The notes: generated by a model not told the origin, from the sequence alone. Shown: positions 1 through 44,070, counted from the stretch's first letter. The stretch is DNA of 64,000 nucleotides from Pogona vitticeps (GCF_051106095.1 NC_135785.1:212287545-212351544); one strand, 5' to 3'. A program made the numbers and translations.

Positions 1-694
1 AAAGCAAAAAGCACTTTTTTGTTGCTTTATGCATTTTGTGCAAAGCACAACAGCACAAGACTAGTGTCATTTCCTTACATACAGCAAACATAAAAGAACA
101 GTCTGATTGACTGGAAACAAACAACCCATGCAGTGCTTCTTACATTTGTAGGTTCATGAACAAAGGCAACACACAAATCACATTTCCCAATAACATGTAG
201 TATTCAGAAATACACAGAAATATACCTCACAAAGTTGCAAAACTCCGTTGAGTCTAACAACAAATATTCTTGCTGTTTTGCAGTGAGGAGAAAATTTTTC
301 ATGTTTTCTTATTTACTGCATAAAAGTGAAACAAGTCAGGAAGTGTCTTACTAAAAGATATCTCAGCTAATCCAACTGAGATGCACATTTTCTTCAGGAC
401 AAAACCCTAAAAATATTCTGATAGGCACATAAACCTGCAGGGCATGAAACATTTGGGATATCATGCATGTAAGTTAGTGTGCATGCAAATATCTCCCTTC
501 ATTTCAGTGAACGCGGAAGACTGCTTGTGTTACTGTCCTCCATTAAAGTTGGTAGAGTAAGCCTCGTAAGAGCGGTTATGTTCAATATGCCCCCCTATCC
601 CTCAGTCAACAGGAATCACTTTAACTGGTAACACTATTGAAGACCTGAGCCAGAAACTATGCTAAATACTTTGAAGCTGTATTGATTACAGTGA

Positions 695-884
695 ATTGTT
701 GTTTTGTTGTTGTTATGTGCTACCAAGCCGCTTCTAACTTATGAATGAGTGACCTCCAAAATGTCCTATCATTAATAGCCCTGCTCAGGTCTTGCAAACT
801 CGAGGCTGTGGCTTCCTTTATGGACCCAATCCATCTCAAATTTGGTGGTCTTCTTTTCTTGCTGCCTTCAACTCACAGTGCATG
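695..884 (-). repeat. RTE/BovB-like LINE 3' fragment
   Basis: A roughly 190-bp stretch with the wording of a dispersed reptile RTE-like LINE tail (GTTATGTGCTACCAAGCCGC, then a run on cleaning up cysteine-poor 'CTGCCTTCAACT' text). It is flanked by ttgattacagtga (682-694) and ttgattgcagtga (885-897), a 13-bp target duplication with one mismatch. It sits in the ABCC13 intron below the last exon in the window. The boundaries follow from the duplication; the family name is from memory and less sure. Confidence 0.5.
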
Positions 885-954
885 TTGATTGCAGTGATTG
901 ATTTTTTAAAAGGGAATTGATGTGATGCCAAAAATTTCTACTGGTGAGTATTAC

Positions 955-32612
<31,658 letters not shown>

Positions 32613-33454
32613 CTCCGCGCTGTTACCCCAAGGACGCGGCGAGGACAGTCGCCGGCCTCTCCCGGGCGCACCTTCTTCCTCGTTCAGCCCCGGCGTCCCT
32701 CCTGGGGCGGCGACCGGCAGCGACTGCGCCAACCGGCTGAGCTCCTCCGACGCCCAGCTGGAGCCGGCGGCCAACCCAGCGGCAGAGGGCGAACCGGGGC
32801 GGGACTCCCGGGCCCGCCGAGCGATGTTTACGCCATAAGGGGGGAAAGGTGAAAAGCTTGGGCAGTCAGCTGTCCAAGCTCTGCCCTGCCTCTTGAGTGC
32901 CGAAGGGGCTAATGCTGCGTGGAGGAAAGGCGTCCCCTGCCTGCCATGCGCCTCCCCACTTGTCCACATGCATTGATGGGCAAGCCTTCCAACCAAAAAA
33001 TGTGTTAGGAGGAGTACCCTGGGGCTTTCCAAATTTGGGGTCGTTGAGGGCCTCCGTAGGTCTTCATCCAGACCTGGCAATGTCGAGATCAGAGTAGGCG
33101 AAGGTCTGCCTTTGCCCACCATCTGCCCAGGAGTTGTGGTCCCCTCGTCCAAGCATTTTTGCCGTTCTGTATTCAAAAGCCAGGAGGAGAACAGGCAGGT
33201 CAGTTTCCCAGTGCATGATCTCACATCTGAAGACGACTGTCACACTTTGTTGCGTTCCCTCAGTGTCCCCTGGTTATGTTCCCTCACACACATGTCCACC
33301 TTCGGACACGATGTATTGTTTTCCCCCTTTTACACGCTGCCACCAGTGGATCTTTATCCACACTGTACCAAATATGTATCTTAGATACGGGCTGCCAAAT
33401 ATAACAGGTTTATTGTTTGATTGGTGAATCACAGAAAATAACTACTGTACTTTG

Positions 33455-34690
33455 GTTTACAGTGGTTGCGACTCGAACCACTCCTGGATGACACGGATTA
33501 GCTGGACCCATTTCAGTCAGGCTTTGGACTACTGAGACTGCTTGGGTCACCTTGATAGGTAACCTATGGTGGAGATTTGGTAAGGGGACCAAATTTTATT
33601 AGTTCTCCAAGATCTTTCGGTGGCATTCTGAAACCCTGACTAGGCTAGGTTAGATATTGGAGACACTATATTAAAATGAATTCAATTCTTCCTGTCAGGG
33701 CACACTCAATATCATCACCTTTGACATGCGATATCCACCACCAGGATCCTTCTTCATCCTCTGTATCATTTAACATGTGCTTGAAGCCACTGGGAGAGGC
33801 CTTGCAAAGCTTTGGAGTGTGTTGACACCAGTATGCTGATGACACCCAGTTTTATTGCTCCTTGTGATCCAACACCACGGAAGTGGTCAGGACCTTTGAA
33901 AACTGCCTGAGCTCCATAATGGGCTAAAGGAGAGTGAACGAGCTAAACTTAAAGCTTGACAGGATGGATGTGCTCCTGGTCACTAGAAAGACAGGTTCAT
34001 GAACTGAGAGTCAACCTCCTCTGCATTCATCCCGACAGGTCAGATTTGTACTCTAGTACTCCTTGATTCTGTACCGTCCCTTGGTTCTAAAGGAACAGCA
34101 GTGACAAAGAGTGCCATTGCACAACTCTTAGTTCTCCAACTATGATTTTTTTCTGAATCAACCTGTCTCAACTACAGTGATCAATGCCTTAATTGCCCAT
34201 CCCTTGACTACTGCAGTCTACTCTTAATGGGGCTACCCTTGAAGAGGGTCTGGGATCTTCAGTAGGTACATTATGTGGCAGCTAGGCTGCTAATTGATGG
34301 GTGGTCATATACCCTGAAAAACCACACCAGTTACCAATTGCTTATTGAGCCTGTTTCAAGATGATGCTTTTAGTTTTAAAAGCCCTAAACAGTTTGTGGT
34401 CTGGCCATCTGAGACCACCTCTCTCGTTATGAACCTGCCCAGATGGTAAGATCTTCAGGAGAGGACTTCTTAAGAATACCAACAGTTGCTGACCTTACAG
34501 AACACAAGAGGGCTGTGGCTTCCAAAATGTAAAATTATACTCCTTTCAGAGCTCCGTGTCCACTCTCACTGCCTTTGGGAAAGTGTAAAAATACATCTTT
34601 TAGAACTGGTATGTAACACTTACCGTGTTTTTAAATTATATGAATTTTAATGTTGTGAGCCGCTTTGGGTCCCTTGTTGGGACATATTTA
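33455..34690 (+). mobile_element. L2/CR1-type LINE reverse-transcriptase fragment
   Basis: The plus strand has the L2-like wording 'cactcctggatgacacggat ... ccatttcagtcaggctt', then the catalytic YADD box at 33832-33843 (tatgctgatgac followed by acccag), and the 3' end 'aatgttgtgagccgctttgg'. Frames are broken in many places, so this is an old copy. Confidence 0.75.
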
Positions 34691-35440
34691 TTTATTTATT
34701 TATTTGATTTGTATCCCGCCCATCTGGTCTATACGAACACTCTAGGCGGCTTCCAATACAACACAAAACAATAAAATAACACAAGAATATTACATAAATC
34801 ATCCAATAACAAATTACAATACAAAGATAGCGTAAGAAATAAAGGAAAAAGAAAAATCAGGTATTGATTGGAGGGAAGGCCTGACTATACAGCCATGTTT
34901 TTAATTGGCTTTAAAAGGTACCCAGTGTGGGGGCTGCGCAAATCTCCAGAGGGAGGTTGTTCCGGAGGCGAGGAGCCACCGCCAAGAAGGCCCGATTTCG
35001 TGTCTTTTCCTTCCAGGCCTCTCTGAATGTCAGGCTCCTCAGCCTCACCTCCTGACTCGCACGGGTGATCCGGGTAGACCTTGGTGGGAGCAGGCGTTCC
35101 ACCAAATATCGAGGTCCTAAACCGTCTAGGGCAGTGGTGTCGAACTGTGGCCCTCCAGATGTTCTTGGCCTTCAACTCCCAGAAATCCTGGCCAGCAGAG
35201 GTGGCGGTGAAGGCTTCTGGGAGTTGAAGTCCAAGAACATCTGGAGGGCCACAGTTCGACACCACTGGTCTAGGGCCTTATAAGTAAGCTTTAAAACTTT
35301 GAAGTCGATGCGGAAACAAAGCCAATGCAGTGTGGCCAGAGTAGGAGAGATATGATGGAATTTTCTCACTCCACTAAGGAGCCTGGCCGCAGCATTGTGC
35401 ACTACCTGAAGTTTCTGCATCAGCCTCAAAGGCAGCCAGT
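34683..35440 (-). mobile_element. L2/CR1-type LINE 3' fragment carrying a nested hAT MITE
   Basis: Starts at a (TTTA)n run and 'gtatcccgcccatctggtct', the reversed 3' end. Minus-strand frames read LPPRSTRI, AVAPRLRNNLPLEICAAPTL and further up LQVVHNAAARLLSGVRKFHH, the C-terminal L2-type RT. The 136-bp MITE at 35132 splits it. Confidence 0.8.
35132..35267. mobile_element. hAT MITE, 136 bp, with 8-bp target duplication
   Basis: CAGTGGTGTCGAACTGTGGC at the left and GCCACAGTTCGACACCACTG at the right are exact inverses, and pairing continues inward through CCTCCAGATGTTCTTGG. Flanks gtctaggg (35124-35131) and gtctaggg (35268-35275) are identical. The 8-bp duplication and CAGTGG ends place it in hAT. 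It is inserted in the LINE copy at 34683-35440. Confidence 0.92.
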
Positions 35441-35598
35441 TAGGTCCCCAACCAGGAAAAAGGCTCCCTCCCTCCTTGCCCTTTTTTAACCTTAGAGGTC
35501 ATCTTAGGTTTAGAAAAAAGTCTCCCCCTAGTGGACAGATTAACTGCTTTCGTATTAGTTCCATTATCCCAGAACAAATTAAGTTCGCAACTCAAGGC

Positions 35599-35602
35599 AC
35601 AA

Positions 35603-35649
<47 letters not shown>

Positions 35650-35650
35650 A
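35599..35650. repeat. (AAAT)n tract
   Basis: Thirteen or so AAAT units followed by a short ATC run. Confidence 0.95.
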
Positions 35651-35764
35651 TTCATCATCATCATCATCAACAACAACTGTGTATTTAGCTGATTTTAATG
35701 TTTTTATGGTAAGGCTGGATTTATTTGATTTAAATGATTCTATGACTTGTTTTATTGTTTTAAT

Positions 35765-35835
35765 GAAGATAGCAATCTGCCTCGAGCACTACTTTGTAGT
35801 AGAAAGGTGAGGTGCAGATGTAATAAATGAAAATA
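35765..35835 (+). repeat. L2-type LINE 3' terminus
   Basis: caatctgcctcgagcactac ... aggtgcagatgtaataaatg is the common reptile L2/CR1 3' end ('gccgcctcgg...taataaat'). Confidence 0.55.
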
Positions 35836-35960
35836 ATGAGGGTGCAGTGAAGACTAGAATGCAGATGGAGCTAATTTCCAAATCTGCCATTTCACTACTA
35901 GAAGTTCACAATTCAATGCTATCCTTAAAATCACTCGTTCCTGTTAATCTAAAATCGTTT

Positions 35961-36166
35961 TTCTTTTTTTATTAATTTATTTTTTTAATCTACTAGGAAT
36001 GGGGTAGGGAATACAAAAGGTAAAAGGGAGTGGAGGGGATGGGAAAAGGGTTTTGAGGATAGGAGAACACAGAGTATACAATCATCCACTCTATTCATAT
36101 TAAGTATGCATGCCTCTGATCCATTCATTTTCCAGTACAAAAAAATCTTTGTATTCTTTATATATA
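35961..36166 (-). mobile_element. 206-bp retroposed insert with 15-bp target duplication
   Basis: aatctaaaatcgttt occurs at 35946-35960 and again, identical, at 36167-36181. The insert starts with a T-rich run on the plus strand, that is, a poly(A)-like tail on the minus strand. Its body is C-rich on the sense strand. This fits a 5'-truncated L1-type or cellular RNA insertion; the source was not recognised. Confidence 0.65.
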
Positions 36167-36181
36167 AATCTAAAATCGTTT

Positions 36182-37627
36182 CTTGATTGGTATTAGTTTT
36201 GATTCTGAAAAAAACCCCAGCAAAGCTCATGAGCTACAAATAATATTTTATGAAAAAGTAGATTTTAACCACAAACTTTATTATTGTATTTGCAACCAAC
36301 TGTAACACTGTATGAAGGTTCAAGATTTTTCTTTCCATTAGAAAACATACATAGTATGTGACACATATTTTGCAAAGCAGAAATCCTTGGCATTTTCCAT
36401 TTCAAAAACATATTTTTATGAGGCATATTTGTTTTCAAGTTTAACCAAATATTTTTAGATAAACTACTTCATTGTCATGCTGCTTTCAATAAACATTAGC
36501 CTATAATATTCTGTTTCCTTGCATACATAATTTTCAGATCATTACCATATTTATCCAGAACATAATCCAACTGATTATACTAACATACTTTCCTCTGTCT
36601 AAGTGAGGTTGAAGTCATATGTGCACCTATTTGGGCACTAAGTCCCTTCAGAATCAGTAGTAATTTCTAAGTATGCTCTCACCACCCCTAAGGCCAGTTC
36701 AGGTACGAAAGTGACACAGCCTTTTGGGGCCTGCAGCTGAATTGTTATTTGGATATTTCTCTGCAATTAAAAATAAATAGAAAAACTTTAAATATACAAA
36801 CACCTTCTACAGGGAAGCGAGTGCAACAGAGAGAAGTCTATAACTTAAGCCTAACACTAGATTTTTATGTGCAAGAATTTTTTTGCCTACATGTCTAAAT
36901 GTTCTCCACATAAAAGCCCTTATTCGGTCATTCTTAAAGCATGTGTATTCCATGCTGCCCCCATTATCACTTTCAGCCTGCAAAAGCAACAGAATGAAGA
37001 GCACGAGTCTGCAGTATCCACCTAAGCAAGACAACAGAAAATAATATGATTTTGGCTCATGTAGATGCAGTACTCTCAGAGTATTCAGAGTATTTTGCAT
37101 GTTGAAAGAATCTGTGGATGTGGCAGGGCTAACATGCTCCCCTCACTGCATGTGGAGAACACACAATTAAGAATGATTGAATGGGCTGCAGCCTACCACC
37201 AGAATTCTCTTCACATGTTGTTTCCATAGGCCTACACAACCAAGCTTCAAGAATTGTGTGAGGAATGCAGAAGGGGGGGGGGCAGGGCAAGAAGCTACTC
37301 AAACACTGTTGAATAACTAATACATCTGAAGTCAACTCACATTTATTGTGGATGAAGCTATTAGGAGAGGCTATAATGCTTCCTGTATTTTTAAAATATG
37401 TATGTATACTTTTAATCACTGATGAAGAATAAGGCAATGATGAAAGAGAACTCTAAAAAACTACTTTTCCTTTATTCTCTGAATTACCTTGTATAATAAT
37501 TCATCACAAACCAATCACTCTTCTTCAGATTGAGGTTACGTATTTCTTGTGAATCTATACTGTGAAATGTAAAGAGCTTTCCGCCCTTTGAAAACTATGC
37601 AGTCAAGCCTATTCCAGTTTATATATT
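36182..37627. other. Downstream of RBM11, nothing recognised
   Basis: AT-rich DNA with several TTTATT (reversed AATAAA) words, any of which could serve the RBM11 mRNA. No gene or known element was seen. Confidence 0.5.
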
Positions 37628-37632
37628 TTTAT
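37627..37632 (-). promoter_or_regulatory. AATAAA word directly at the RBM11 stop codon
   Basis: On the minus strand the stop TGA is followed at once by ATAAAAATATA, so an AATAAA word overlaps the last A of the stop. It is too close to be the usual signal unless the 3' UTR is very short; other AATAAA words lie further down (for example near 37471). Confidence 0.3.
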
Positions 37633-37914
37633 TCATTTTCTCTTTGTTTTTTTCCTGTCATTTTCCATGCTACTGTCACTGTCACTAGTTTCCTGAAGTC
37701 TTTTTCGTTTATGTGCATGTTCCTTAACTAGATACTGTGAATGGTTATTCAGTTCTGAGTAGACACATTCAAAAGAGTTTTGTCCTGGATTCAGGTAGGG
37801 CGATAGAGGAAAAATGGGAACTTGTGGTGGTGGTGGTGTCGTCATCTGATAGTAAGGAAATGGCTGCCCAATCGGACTAAAAGGTGTACACTGCTGGGCT
37901 AAAAGACATGTCAT
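37633..37914 (-). CDS. RBM11: RBM11 exon 5 (C-terminus and stop)
   Basis: Ninety-three codons and TGA, from MTCLLAQQC through the Pro-rich FPYYQMTTPPPPQVPIFPLS to the basic tail RKKTKRK. Acceptor ttcctag. Confidence 0.92.
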   Translation of the reverse strand: MTCLLAQQCTPFSPIGQPFPYYQMTTPPPPQVPIFPLSPYLNPGQNSFECVYSELNNHSQYLVKEHAHKRKRLQETSDSDSSMENDRKKTKRK

Positions 37915-40900
37915 CTAGGAAACAGAAGACAGATTATAATTACCATTTCAAAGCTTGATCCTTAGACACTATTGCTAGTTACAGAGAACAAAAGTTATTT
38001 GACCAGCTTCTCTTGGTACGCAGTATTTTGAATTATAAAGGTAGGTTGTAAAAATAAGTTATTTTTTAGCTATACATACAAACACAGTAAAGTTGACTAC
38101 ACTTCAAAAGAGAGTTCACAAAGTCACTTGCAGTTCAAACACAAAACACAGTACCAAGTGGTGGTCATAATGAGGGTCTACAGCACATAAATTATGTACC
38201 GAAGACATGCCACTGCACATATACTCCCACTTCAGTTGTCTGAACAATACCTCCTTGCCAGTTTTATATCACTAATACTATTCATTGTTGGACTGCTATG
38301 CTACTGCCCCAGCCCAGAATACATCATATCAAATTGCAAATGGACATCAGCAAGGAAAAAGTTAGCATTTTTTTTCTAATTAAAAATGCATTAGTTTGGA
38401 TTAGACATGGGCGTGAATAGCCAGTTAAGTCCTTTGGAAAAACAAGTATTCAGTGCCACCTCCTCCAGTAGGCATCCACTTAGAGGCAACATCTGGAGAT
38501 TGGACAGAGAAGCCAGGACACTGGCTCTTGAGTGGACTCCCAACAGACAAGGCAGAGCTGGCTTCATGCCCATTTCTAGTCTGGATCCATCCAATAGGAC
38601 ACAAAAGTACAGTGGTGCCTCGCATAGCGATTACTCCGTATAGCGATGAAATTGCTTTGAGATGGACTTTTTGCCATCGCAAAAGTGATCGCTTTGCAAT
38701 GGTCCCTATGAGGAAATTTCGCTTTGCGATGATCGCAGGGAAGCGATCATTGCAAAGCCCCCATTTTCGGCGAGCTGATCGGCGGTTTCAAAATGGCCAC
38801 TGGGTAAACAAAATGGCCACCCGCTGTGTTTCCTCGCTTAAGAGGCACCGAAAATGGCCGCCCCTATGGAGGATCTTTAATGCGTTCCTATGGGGTCCCC
38901 CCCCCCGCATAGCAATGTTTCCGGATAGCGACGTTAATCCTGGAACGGATTAACGTCGCTATGCAGGGCACCACTGTAAGGTTTTTAGAAGATTCTGTAG
39001 CTAGGACCCTTCTAAATCTCACACACAATCCGGAATAGCAGGATAGCGTGGCAGAGTGGTTAGGGCAAGACCCTCCTGAGAGTGTCACATAAGCACCGCA
39101 ACTTGCCTACAGTATCTGTTATGGTGATGGATTTCCAAAGATGTAGCTGTGTTAATCTATCTCAGAATGTTAGCAAAGGAAAAGAACAAAGAAAGAAAAT
39201 TTAGTAGTTGACTTTGATTCACAAAAGTTCACATTGAAATAAAATTGTTGCAAAAAATGATATTTTCTTTTTTTTTCTGTAACAGGTTATGATCATTATT
39301 CCAAACTTACCATGTTTTGAAAGGCTGAATAACTCTGATGTGGATTGTTATTTATCTGAAAAGGACTAGCATGTGATGCAGTACCACCATAAGGCTCCAC
39401 ATTCCTACAAAAACAGTAACACACAAATGTGGGCATGTGATGAATTAATTATCATACATTTGTCCAAAATTAATGACAAATACATACAGATCTGAATTAC
39501 TGGTTAGTGTTATACATGGACAAGAACGAACAAACAAACCTCAGTGCATTCAATGGGATTCATTTCCAGGGGGGAGAGGTCAGTACAGTTTTCCAGATCC
39601 TTTCGAACTGCAACTTTCCTCAGTCTTAGCCAGCATTAGCCACTGAAGAATAAAACCGGGAGTTGCAAGAATAGTCAACCCTCGACTTACGAACGTCCCT
39701 ACATACAAACTTTTCTATTTACGAATGGCTCCGTTTGCAAAAAACTGATGTTGACTTGTGAACAGAGCCTCGACCTACAAACGAGGTCGAGGCTCCGTTT
39801 GCAAGTAAATGCCATTTTTTTTTGCAAATGGAGCCATTTGTTGCCTTTGGAGGTCTCAAAGAGCTTTCCTCTTGACATCGGAGGAAGCCGTTTGAGACTT
39901 CCAAAGGGAAAAAGGTAGGGAGAAAGGGTGGAAAATTCGAATTTCCAGCCCTTTCTCCCTGCCTTTTTGCCTAAGGAGGTCTCAAACGGCTTCCTCCGAT
40001 GTCAGGGGGAAAGCCCTTTGAGACCTCCAAAGGAGCCAATTGTGGGGGTGGGGACCCCCAGGGAGGTCTCCCATGGTGGCAGGGAAGACCTGGGAGACCT
40101 CAATGGGGGTCCCCGCCACCACAATCGGCACCTTCAGAGGTCTCAAAGGGCTTTCCCCCTGACATTGGAGGAAGACGTTAGAGACCTCCGAAGGCAAAAA
40201 GGCAGGGAGGAAGGGCTGGAAATTTCGAATTTCCAGCCCTTTCTCCCTTCCTTTTTGCCTTCGGAAGTTTCAAAGGGCTTTCCCCCCCGACATCAGAGGA
40301 AGCCCTTTGAGACCTCCGAAGGTAATTTTTTTTTTTAAATGCTGGAACGGATTAATTCCATTCCCATGCATTTCAATGGAAAATGGTACTTCGACTTACG
40401 AACTTTTTGACGTATGAACGCCGTTCTAAAACGGATTAAGTTTGTAAGTCGAGGTACCACTGTATTTGGTGGCCTGCACTTTGCCTACTCTGATGTAGGT
40501 GACAACATCATAAATCTCTTTGATATTTAATTCTCTAACTGTATAAAAAGAGATACCAAGGTGAATAGAGCTAGGACTGGATGTACCTTACGGTGTAGGA
40601 TTCCACATAATTTAGGAATGAGTTCTGAGCAGGAAGGGTGGATTTTTGCTTAAATAATTTTGGATGATAAAACCAGCATATTGAATCAATTGAATCAATG
40701 CGAAAACTGGAAGACCAGTTATATTCTTTCACCAAAGTTTAGGCTGGCACTGTCAGAAGATATAGAACAATTAAGACTCGGACCACACGTTTTCTGAATA
40801 GTTTTTATCCCAGAGCTATAATTGCACTTAATAATGAGCTTAAAGACCACCAGTAGTGAATAGTTAGTTGGACTGTGTTACTTGGCCTGCGGTGTAGATG

Positions 40901-43900
40901 TTTGTATTTTTAGTGGGGGACTTTTAGTCGGTGGGGAGTGTTGGGGGATTTTTTTTAGTGGGTGGGGAGTGTTTGGGGAATTTTATGTGTGTGCATGTGT
41001 CTGGTCTCTGGATGTCTATGAATTTCATTGTATGGGTATACAGTACTGTGTATATACTTACAATGACAACAAACAAACAAACAAACAAACAAACCTTCTA
41101 CCAATGCAATCCAACACTTACAGAGTTCAAGAGGATGCTTTCAATTGCACAGTTAAGATCACCAAAAGCTATCTGGCAGTGTTTTAAAACCTCTTTCTAT
41201 ATGGGATTAGATCTGATGTTTAGGAATGTTAACAGAAACCTTCACTACATAGATGCTTTGCCCAATTACATGAAATAGTTGACATGAGAGAAGAATTTAT
41301 ACCTGTAAAACAAAACTCTTAATGTTTTCAAACTGGAAAAAATACCTATATATTGGAGACTGTACATCATTCTCCATGTTTTGGCAAGGACTGCTTAATT
41401 CAGGAGGATGAGAACTCCCTGTGATTGGAACAAAAGTATTTAGAATTAAGATTTGTCATTTTAAGTCAGCCATCTATAACATCTGTTTGTCTGAAATATG
41501 TGATAAATTCCAATAGAGAAATATAGGGATAAAATCCAGAAAAAAAATAACATTCCATATCCAGTTTATTTAAAGCACTATTTTAAAAAACTGGAAGAAG
41601 GGAGGCAGGCTTACATTAAATCTTGATAGTGTTGCTGTTAGCCAAATAGAGGGTTCTAGGCTTGGTTTTCTAGCTATAGTGGCCCATATTATACAGTGAA
41701 CTATTTTTGAAAGCAGGAAAGTTTCAAGAACCTTATTATAACAGCCAAATGCTCAAAAAACAAAGGGAACAATCTAAATTTCTATGACCAGAAGCACAAG
41801 ATGCAGCCCAAGATAGGTTTCGGAATAATAGTTAAATATTTGTGAGTGTAGGGAATTATGCATATTCACTGCAGATCAATAGTAAAGCAAAAACAAAAAC
41901 AAACAAACAGACAAACAAACCCAAGCAGTTCCTAGCATAAGGGGCTGAAAACTCTTGAAAGAATGCAAACAATTATTTCTGCTACATTGCATGAGAAAGG
42001 GGGACAACCAGTCTCTTGACAATTATTTTCAAGCTCAAGTCTATAGCAGACAAAACTGAAAAGGGAAAAAGGGAGGGGGAATTACACGTACCAACTAACT
42101 TGCAAGAAGAAAGAAAAGGTAAAAGGGGGGCAGTTTGGGCAAAACCACTGTGGATAGGTTTTATTTCATTGAGCATTTCATGGACAACAAATTATCAGCT
42201 AGAAAACAGAGCACATATTTAAAGAATAAAAGCATTCCTCACAGAGAATTTCCTTTATCTCATATTCTCTTTGAAAACAAAACTGTCTCTACAAGATACT
42301 CCATTTATTCTAACAGAACTAGAAATACTTGCTATATTGCAAAGTTGCTAGTATTTAAAAGCAGAACAATATTAAATGACAAAAGTATTTTGCTTTGTGT
42401 TTTCCCCAAATAAAGATACCTAATATCTTTAATGTAACACACACCTGCTCTGTATTTTATTCAGCTGTACTTATTTACATATTATTTCTCATTGTAGGAT
42501 TATGCATGACTTTAATTCTAGAGAGACTAGTTTTTATTTTTAAAATCAAGAATTATTGGCAGGTAGCTAAACCTACCAAACCGATATTGCACTTTAATTG
42601 GTCTTCCATATAAACGAATCCCATTGAGCAAAGCTATAGCATAAGGCACTGACTCTGTGTGTTTAAAGCAGACAAATCCAAAAGTCTTGGGTTTTCCATC
42701 TTTGTCCTTGCATATGGTCACTTTGGTTACTGGTCCAGCCTGCAAAAAAACTTAAATATTACTTTCACTTAAATTGTTTTTTACTTCCTGCTTTGAGATT
42801 TGCTGAACCATCTCAGCAGAAGATATACAATACTAGCGATATTTGACAATACCCAGCATCAAACACATGACATTATGCTGCCAGTCCAGCAATTTTTATC
42901 AATATATAGAGTTCAATTTCTGTGATCCACTTGTAGGAATAGCTTTATTAGGATGAGTTATAAGACATAATGTGAGCTCTCAAGTTATCCAAGTATCTTC
43001 ACTGAGCTAGTTAAAAAAAATCAGGTCTGGTGAGGTATATCATTCTAAAAACTGAGCTAGATAAACAGTTTAAAGTCATGGGATCTACAGTAAAACTCAG
43101 TCCCAAAATGAAAAACAGGAGCACGTTTGGAATTGCAGCTTCCATTGTTGTGTCCACAGACTGCAAACTTATTTCGGATTTTATCCCTTTTTGATTTAGG
43201 AATCTGATTTAGATTCATGGAGTCAGACAACTAGGAAAACACTATAAATTTACTTTTAAGAGCTTGATATACTTTACACTTCCAGGGAAGAGGGAAAAAG
43301 GCTAAAAGCTGTTAACCTCCCCTGCAATGACTGAACAGAATATTTCTGAGAGGACAGACATATTCTTACCTAACTGCAAGAATAACCGCTCCTAGTGTTA
43401 TCTATCATATCTATTTTTGAATATTTCTAAACCGAGAGCACCCGATGTTTGCAAAGCAGAACAAGCAGCAGCATCAGGGCTGACCGATGCATTGCGCTGT
43501 TCCTGCAACATTCCAGTTCTGTATTGAGTAAGCGTGGGCAATTCCTGCAGAAAAGGCTGCGTTCATCCTTCACAGCCCACCAGGCTCTCTGGGGGCACAG
43601 TCGACACTGTAACCATCTCAGCCCTGCAGAGCTGGCTAAGGGACCCTGGGGATCATCGAGTCCAGCCCCTGTCAAGGAGGGCCGGGGGGAGGAGGAGGAA
43701 GGGAATAGAGCTCCCAACCTACCTAAAGCGCTGCAGACACCCTTGGCTTGGCAAACACGCCGTCATCAGAGCAACCCACCCTCTGTTTTTTTCCCCCCTG
43801 CCATCCCTGGAAAGGCTTATTCTGAAGTCACGGCAGACGCCAAGGACCCCGTTCCTTGCGCACCCACCCCGTGGGCGTCTGCGGGGGTCTCTGTCTGTCT

Positions 43901-44070
43901 GTCTTTCTCTCCGCTCCGCCCCCTGGCCCCTCCCCTTCTCCGGCCTGGCCCCGCCCCCTCCCTGGCACCTGCAGGAACAGCTCGTAGAGGATCTCCTCGC
44001 GCACGCGACTCTCCAGGTTCCCCACGAAAAGGGTCCGGTCCACCGCCCTGCCGGAGGCGGCCATGGCCAT
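37633..44070 (-). CDS. RBM11: RBM11, RNA-binding motif protein 11
   Basis: Nuclear RNA-binding protein known in mammals as a tissue-restricted splicing regulator. Exons 43969-44070, 42577-42739, 41346-41418, 39311-39404 and 37633-37914 join in phase to 237 codons plus TGA (human about 281). One N-terminal RRM spans about residues 11-88, with RNP2 LFVGNL at 14-19 and RNP1 KTFGFVCF at 52-59. After it comes FGSSHPP, as in human FGSSRSS. A middle low-complexity part rich in Asn, Gln, Ser and Pro follows, then a basic tail HKRKRLQETSDSDSSMENDR. RBM7 shares the RRM, but the KRKR..TSDSDSS tail and the neighbours fit RBM11. It starts in a CpG island and faces LIPI head-to-head. Confidence 0.93.
38610..38976. 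repeat. Pogo/Tigger-like MITE, copy 3 (367 bp)
   Basis: CAGTGGTGCCTCGCATAGCG at the left, CGCTATGCAGGGCACCACTG at the right, TA on both sides. Interior shares 'ggccgcccctatggaggatc' with copies 1 and 2. The motif 'cgcatagcgatt' replaces 'cgctttacgatt', so this is a subfamily. In RBM11 intron 4. Confidence 0.83.
39311..39404 (-). CDS. RBM11: RBM11 exon 4
   Basis: NVEPYGGTASHASPFQINNN then PHQSYSAFQNM. Low-complexity Ser/Asn/Gln-rich. The first base completes Arg from exon 3. Acceptor ttgtag, donor gtaagt. Confidence 0.85.
39674..40462. repeat. Tigger (pogo-type) non-autonomous element, 789 bp
   Basis: Left end gtcaaccctcgacttacgaa and right end tttgtaagtcgaggtaccac/tg are inverted relatives, with TA on both sides (39672-39673, 40463-40464). 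The interior is made of inverted blocks around 'tttgagacctccaaagg / cctttggaggtctcaaa'. No transposase. In RBM11 intron 3. Confidence 0.8.
41346..41418 (-). CDS. RBM11: RBM11 exon 3
   Basis: (G)SSHPPELSSPCQNMENDVQ then SPIY(R). Follows the RRM as in human (FGSS). Acceptor tcacag, donor gtattt, both ends split codons that close correctly. Confidence 0.87.
42577..42739 (-). CDS. RBM11: RBM11 exon 2 (RRM, RNP1)
   Basis: AGPVTKVTICKDKDGKPKTF, GFVCFKHTESVPYAIALLNG and IRLYGRPIKVQYRF. RNP1 is KTFGFVCF. Nearly identical to human RBM11. Acceptor ttgcag, donor gtaggt. Confidence 0.96.

Noticed and set aside
1-868. A further ABCC13 exon with the NBD2 Walker A
   Set aside because: No GxxGxGKS/T coding text was found on the minus strand here; the exon must lie outside the window.
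39719-40338. Frames in the 39.7-40.4 kb region with repeated SNGFLRCQ-like text
   Set aside because: They arise from inverted blocks inside the Tigger-like element; no transposase motif is present.
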